Origin: Pseudomonas sp.
GTDB lineage: Bacteria > Pseudomonadota > Gammaproteobacteria > Pseudomonadales > Pseudomonadaceae
Reading direction: 5' to 3'
Length of the DNA: 5,170 nucleotides
Assembly: GCA_026398835.1 (NCBI GenBank)
Contig: JAPLSD010000862.1
Location: forward strand, 1-5,170
Below, piece after piece: positions 3,283 through 5,170 of this stretch. The translations under genes and the position numbers were made by a program. Numbering within the stretch: the first letter of the stretch is position 1; every line of letters starts with the position of its first letter. The notes beneath the pieces were generated by a model, which did not search any database, was not told the DNA's origin, and saw only the letters and a list, made by a program, of their open reading frames with translations.

Positions 3283-5170
3283 CGATCGCTCACCCCTCCG
3301 CTTGGTGCCCAGGCATCGAGCAGCGCCTTGGCTTGTAGCAAATCAACGCTGTCGAAGCCTTCGGTGAAGAAACTGTAGATGTCGACCAGCATTTGCCTGG
3401 CCGCCTCCTTGTCTCGTGTTTCCCATAGCTGAGCAAGGCTCACTGTGGCTCGTAGCTCGAGTGACTTTGCCCCTTGTTGTCGAGCGACCGAGATCGCCTT
3501 GTGAAAGCATGCTTGCGCTTCCTGCTGCACGGAAGAGTTCTGTTTGTCTTCGCCCGGACATTGGAGGGTAAGCGTTCCCTTGAGCCGGTACAGTTCTGCT
3601 TCGTAAAAGTGCTCGCCTGTTCTGTCCACCATAGCCAGAGCGTCGGTCACGACATCCAATCCTGCCTGCGGTTGCCCGGCGCGCCCGTAAACTGCGGCCA
3701 GCAGGGCCAGAAAATAAGAGCATCCAAGCTCTGCTCCGGCTGCCTGGTAAGTGGCGATACCCTTGGTTATCTGAGCGATACCCTCGTCCAGGTTTCCCTG
3801 CTCGGCGCGAGCCCAACCCTGGAGAATAGTCCCCCACGCCAAATAAAACGGAAACCCTTGTTCGAGTGAAAGCTTGATGGCGGCATCAGCACACTCTTCG
3901 GCAAGTTGTACGTCGTGCCGAAACTGTCCCAGTATCGACGTAGCAGACAGGGTGAAGGCCAGGCTGAACGGGTCGAAAATCTTATTGGCCAGAACAAGGG
4001 CATCCCGGCTGCGCGTGCTTGCCTGATCGGGGAAACCCAAGCACCAAAGGCACCAGGCCAAATATGTCAGGGCGTAGCCCGGATCCATGCCGTACGTAAT
4101 GGCATGTGTGCGATGACGGTCCGGGTTGTAGAGGACACGCACCCGCTCCTGGTGTTCAAGGGCATTGCGCAGATCCCCCTGTAAAAGCAATGTCGCCCCG
4201 AGTGCCGCATGGGCTCCCACGAGCAAGTCCGGATCCTGCGCAGTTTGCGCAACACTGAGCAATCGCTCACCCAGTTCGCATGCAGTTGAGTATTGCGCAC
4301 GCAACTGGTAGTGCGTCCGCAGCCCCAGCAGCGCAGGGAAAAGCGAGTCGTCGCCTACTTGCGTACATAGCGCCAGTGCACGGGTGTAGGTGGCCGCCAC
4401 CTCGGGCACACCATAGCCTCGCACGGCCATCAAGGCCGGCCCCAGGCAGAGCAGCAACGTCAGTTCCTGATGAGCACGCGCGGGCGTGTCGGGCAAATGC
4501 TCGAGCAATTCCAGCGCCGCACCGAGGTGACGCATCGCATCGAGATGGGCGCAATGCTGGAGGGCCTGTTGCCCGGTACGGTACAGGTATTCCACGGCTT
4601 TCGGGACATTGCCGCTCAGCCTGTAGTGGTGCGCCAATTCGCTGCAGTAATCCGCGATGCGGGTGGGGAACAGTGCCTCGATGGCCTGCGCCGTGCGTTC
4701 GTGCAGTGCGCTACGCCGCTCCGTGAGTAGCGTGTGGCCCGCAACCTCCTGGGTCAGCGCATGCTTGAACGAATACTCCACCTCCGGAAATGCGGGCCGC
4801 TGGTAAATGAACTCCGCGGCCTCCAGTCGGGCCAGCAGATCGCGCAAATCATCGTCCATCCGAGCGCCCCGTCCATCACAGATGCGCTGGATCAGACTGA
4901 ACGCAAACTCCTTGCCGATGACGGCGAGCGTCTGCAGCAATTCCTTCTGCGCAACGGGGAGCCGGTCGATACGGGCGGCGAGCACCCCCTGCACGGTGGT
5001 GGGAATATGCAGCGCAGCCGGAGTTTGCTCGATCCGGTAACGGCCGGGTTCGCCGAGCAGCGATTTATCCTCGACCAGCGTTTGGACCACTTCCTCCATG
5101 AAGAAAGGGTTGCCCTCCGTCTTCTCCAGGATGAGCTGTTTGAGGGGGACGAGAGTGGGATCGTCCCCAA
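3279..5170 (-). CDS. ATPase-TPR signalling protein, C-terminal part (adenylate/guanylate cyclase-associated, STAND-like)
   Basis: Partial: 629 residues are visible and the frame is still open at the right edge (first full codon 5168-5166), so the start lies outside. Positions below count from the Met codon at 5099. Residues just before and at this Met read TEGNPFFMEEVVQTL, the end of an AAA/STAND ATPase domain. Next come IPTTVQGVLAARIDRLP (32-48) and a winged-helix-like stretch (about 50-70), then FKHALTQEVAGHTLLTERR (111-129). Residues 150-595 are helical TPR-like repeats, with GPALMAVRGYGVPEVAATY (220-238), QDP/GDL segments and FTEGFDSVDLLQAKALLDAW (578-597). This series is characteristic of the large cytoplasmic proteins whose N-terminus usually carries a class III nucleotide cyclase domain. 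That domain is predicted, not seen. The TPR region probably senses or binds a partner. The downstream patatin overlaps its stop. A cyclase-free STAND regulator is the alternative. Confidence 0.85.
   Translation of the reverse strand, partial: GDDPTLVPLKQLILEKTEGNPFFMEEVVQTLVEDKSLLGEPGRYRIEQTPAALHIPTTVQGVLAARIDRLPVAQKELLQTLAVIGKEFAFSLIQRICDGRGARMDDDLRDLLARLEAAEFIYQRPAFPEVEYSFKHALTQEVAGHTLLTERRSALHERTAQAIEALFPTRIADYCSELAHHYRLSGNVPKAVEYLYRTGQQALQHCAHLDAMRHLGAALELLEHLPDTPARAHQELTLLLCLGPALMAVRGYGVPEVAATYTRALALCTQVGDDSLFPALLGLRTHYQLRAQYSTACELGERLLSVAQTAQDPDLLVGAHAALGATLLLQGDLRNALEHQERVRVLYNPDRHRTHAITYGMDPGYALTYLAWCLWCLGFPDQASTRSRDALVLANKIFDPFSLAFTLSATSILGQFRHDVQLAEECADAAIKLSLEQGFPFYLAWGTILQGWARAEQGNLDEGIAQITKGIATYQAAGAELGCSYFLALLAAVYGRAGQPQAGLDVVTDALAMVDRTGEHFYEAELYRLKGTLTLQCPGEDKQNSSVQQEAQACFHKAISVARQQGAKSLELRATVSLAQLWETRDKEAARQMLVDIYSFFTEGFDSVDLLQAKALLDAWAPSGGVSDR
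3293..3299 (-). promoter_or_regulatory. Ribosome binding site of the patatin gene, inside the upstream gene
   Basis: GGAGGGG on the minus strand lies 10 bases before the ATG at 3282 and within the last codons of the upstream ATPase-TPR gene. With the ATGA stop/start overlap it allows both fresh initiation and re-initiation by ribosomes finishing the upstream gene. It also fixes the patatin start. Confidence 0.65.

Noticed and set aside
2431..3378. A 315-codon open frame on the plus strand
   Set aside because: It is antisense to the patatin gene, whose catalytic motifs are unmistakable; long antisense frames are common in GC-rich coding DNA.
4280..4726. A 148-codon open frame on the plus strand
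   Set aside because: It is antisense to the TPR region of the ATPase protein, rich in Arg, Ala and Pro as expected for a shadow frame, with no recognisable domain.

Overview
The window looks like accessory or rearranged DNA from a gamma-proteobacterium, most likely Pseudomonas. This is judged from the short maeB-type malic enzyme, which closely matches the pseudomonad form as I remember it, the moderately high GC, and the IS21-type repeat array of a kind common in Pseudomonas. No database search was possible, so the genus is an inference.

Layout, left to right. (1) 1-136: an array of 23-bp tandem repeats typical of the end of an IS21-family insertion sequence. No transposase gene lies in the window. 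(2) 222-410 (+): a small uncharacterised protein of 62 residues with a good ribosome binding site. (3) 411-783: a 373-bp gap without a conventional gene but dense in signals. It holds a G/C-skewed tract, an intrinsic terminator pointing left, a run of hairpins, a perfect Shine-Dalgarno in front of a 14-codon TTG mini-ORF, and an AT-rich divergent promoter region with a palindrome. The leftward promoter and leftward terminator together outline a possible small RNA of about 190 nt. (4) 784-2028 (+): an intact short-form malic enzyme. (5) 2029-2250: gene debris, including a recognisable piece of a plant-type [2Fe-2S] ferredoxin domain cut off by a stop codon. (6) 2251-3282 (-): an intact patatin-like phospholipase. 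(7) 3279 to the right edge (-): the C-terminal 629 residues of a large ATPase-TPR protein of the type usually found behind class III adenylate/guanylate cyclase domains. Its N-terminus lies outside the window.

How the genes work together. The two minus-strand genes overlap by four bases (ATGA), so they are almost certainly co-transcribed and translationally coupled: a STAND-like sensor/ATPase protein followed by a lipid hydrolase. This pair is the most interesting unit. It has the general shape of a sensor-effector module, but neither a cyclase domain nor a defence role can be shown from this window. The malic enzyme (malate to pyruvate plus CO2, making reduced nicotinamide cofactor) is transcribed toward this pair and is separated from it by the ferredoxin relic. 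The IS end and the broken oxidoreductase suggest past rearrangement.
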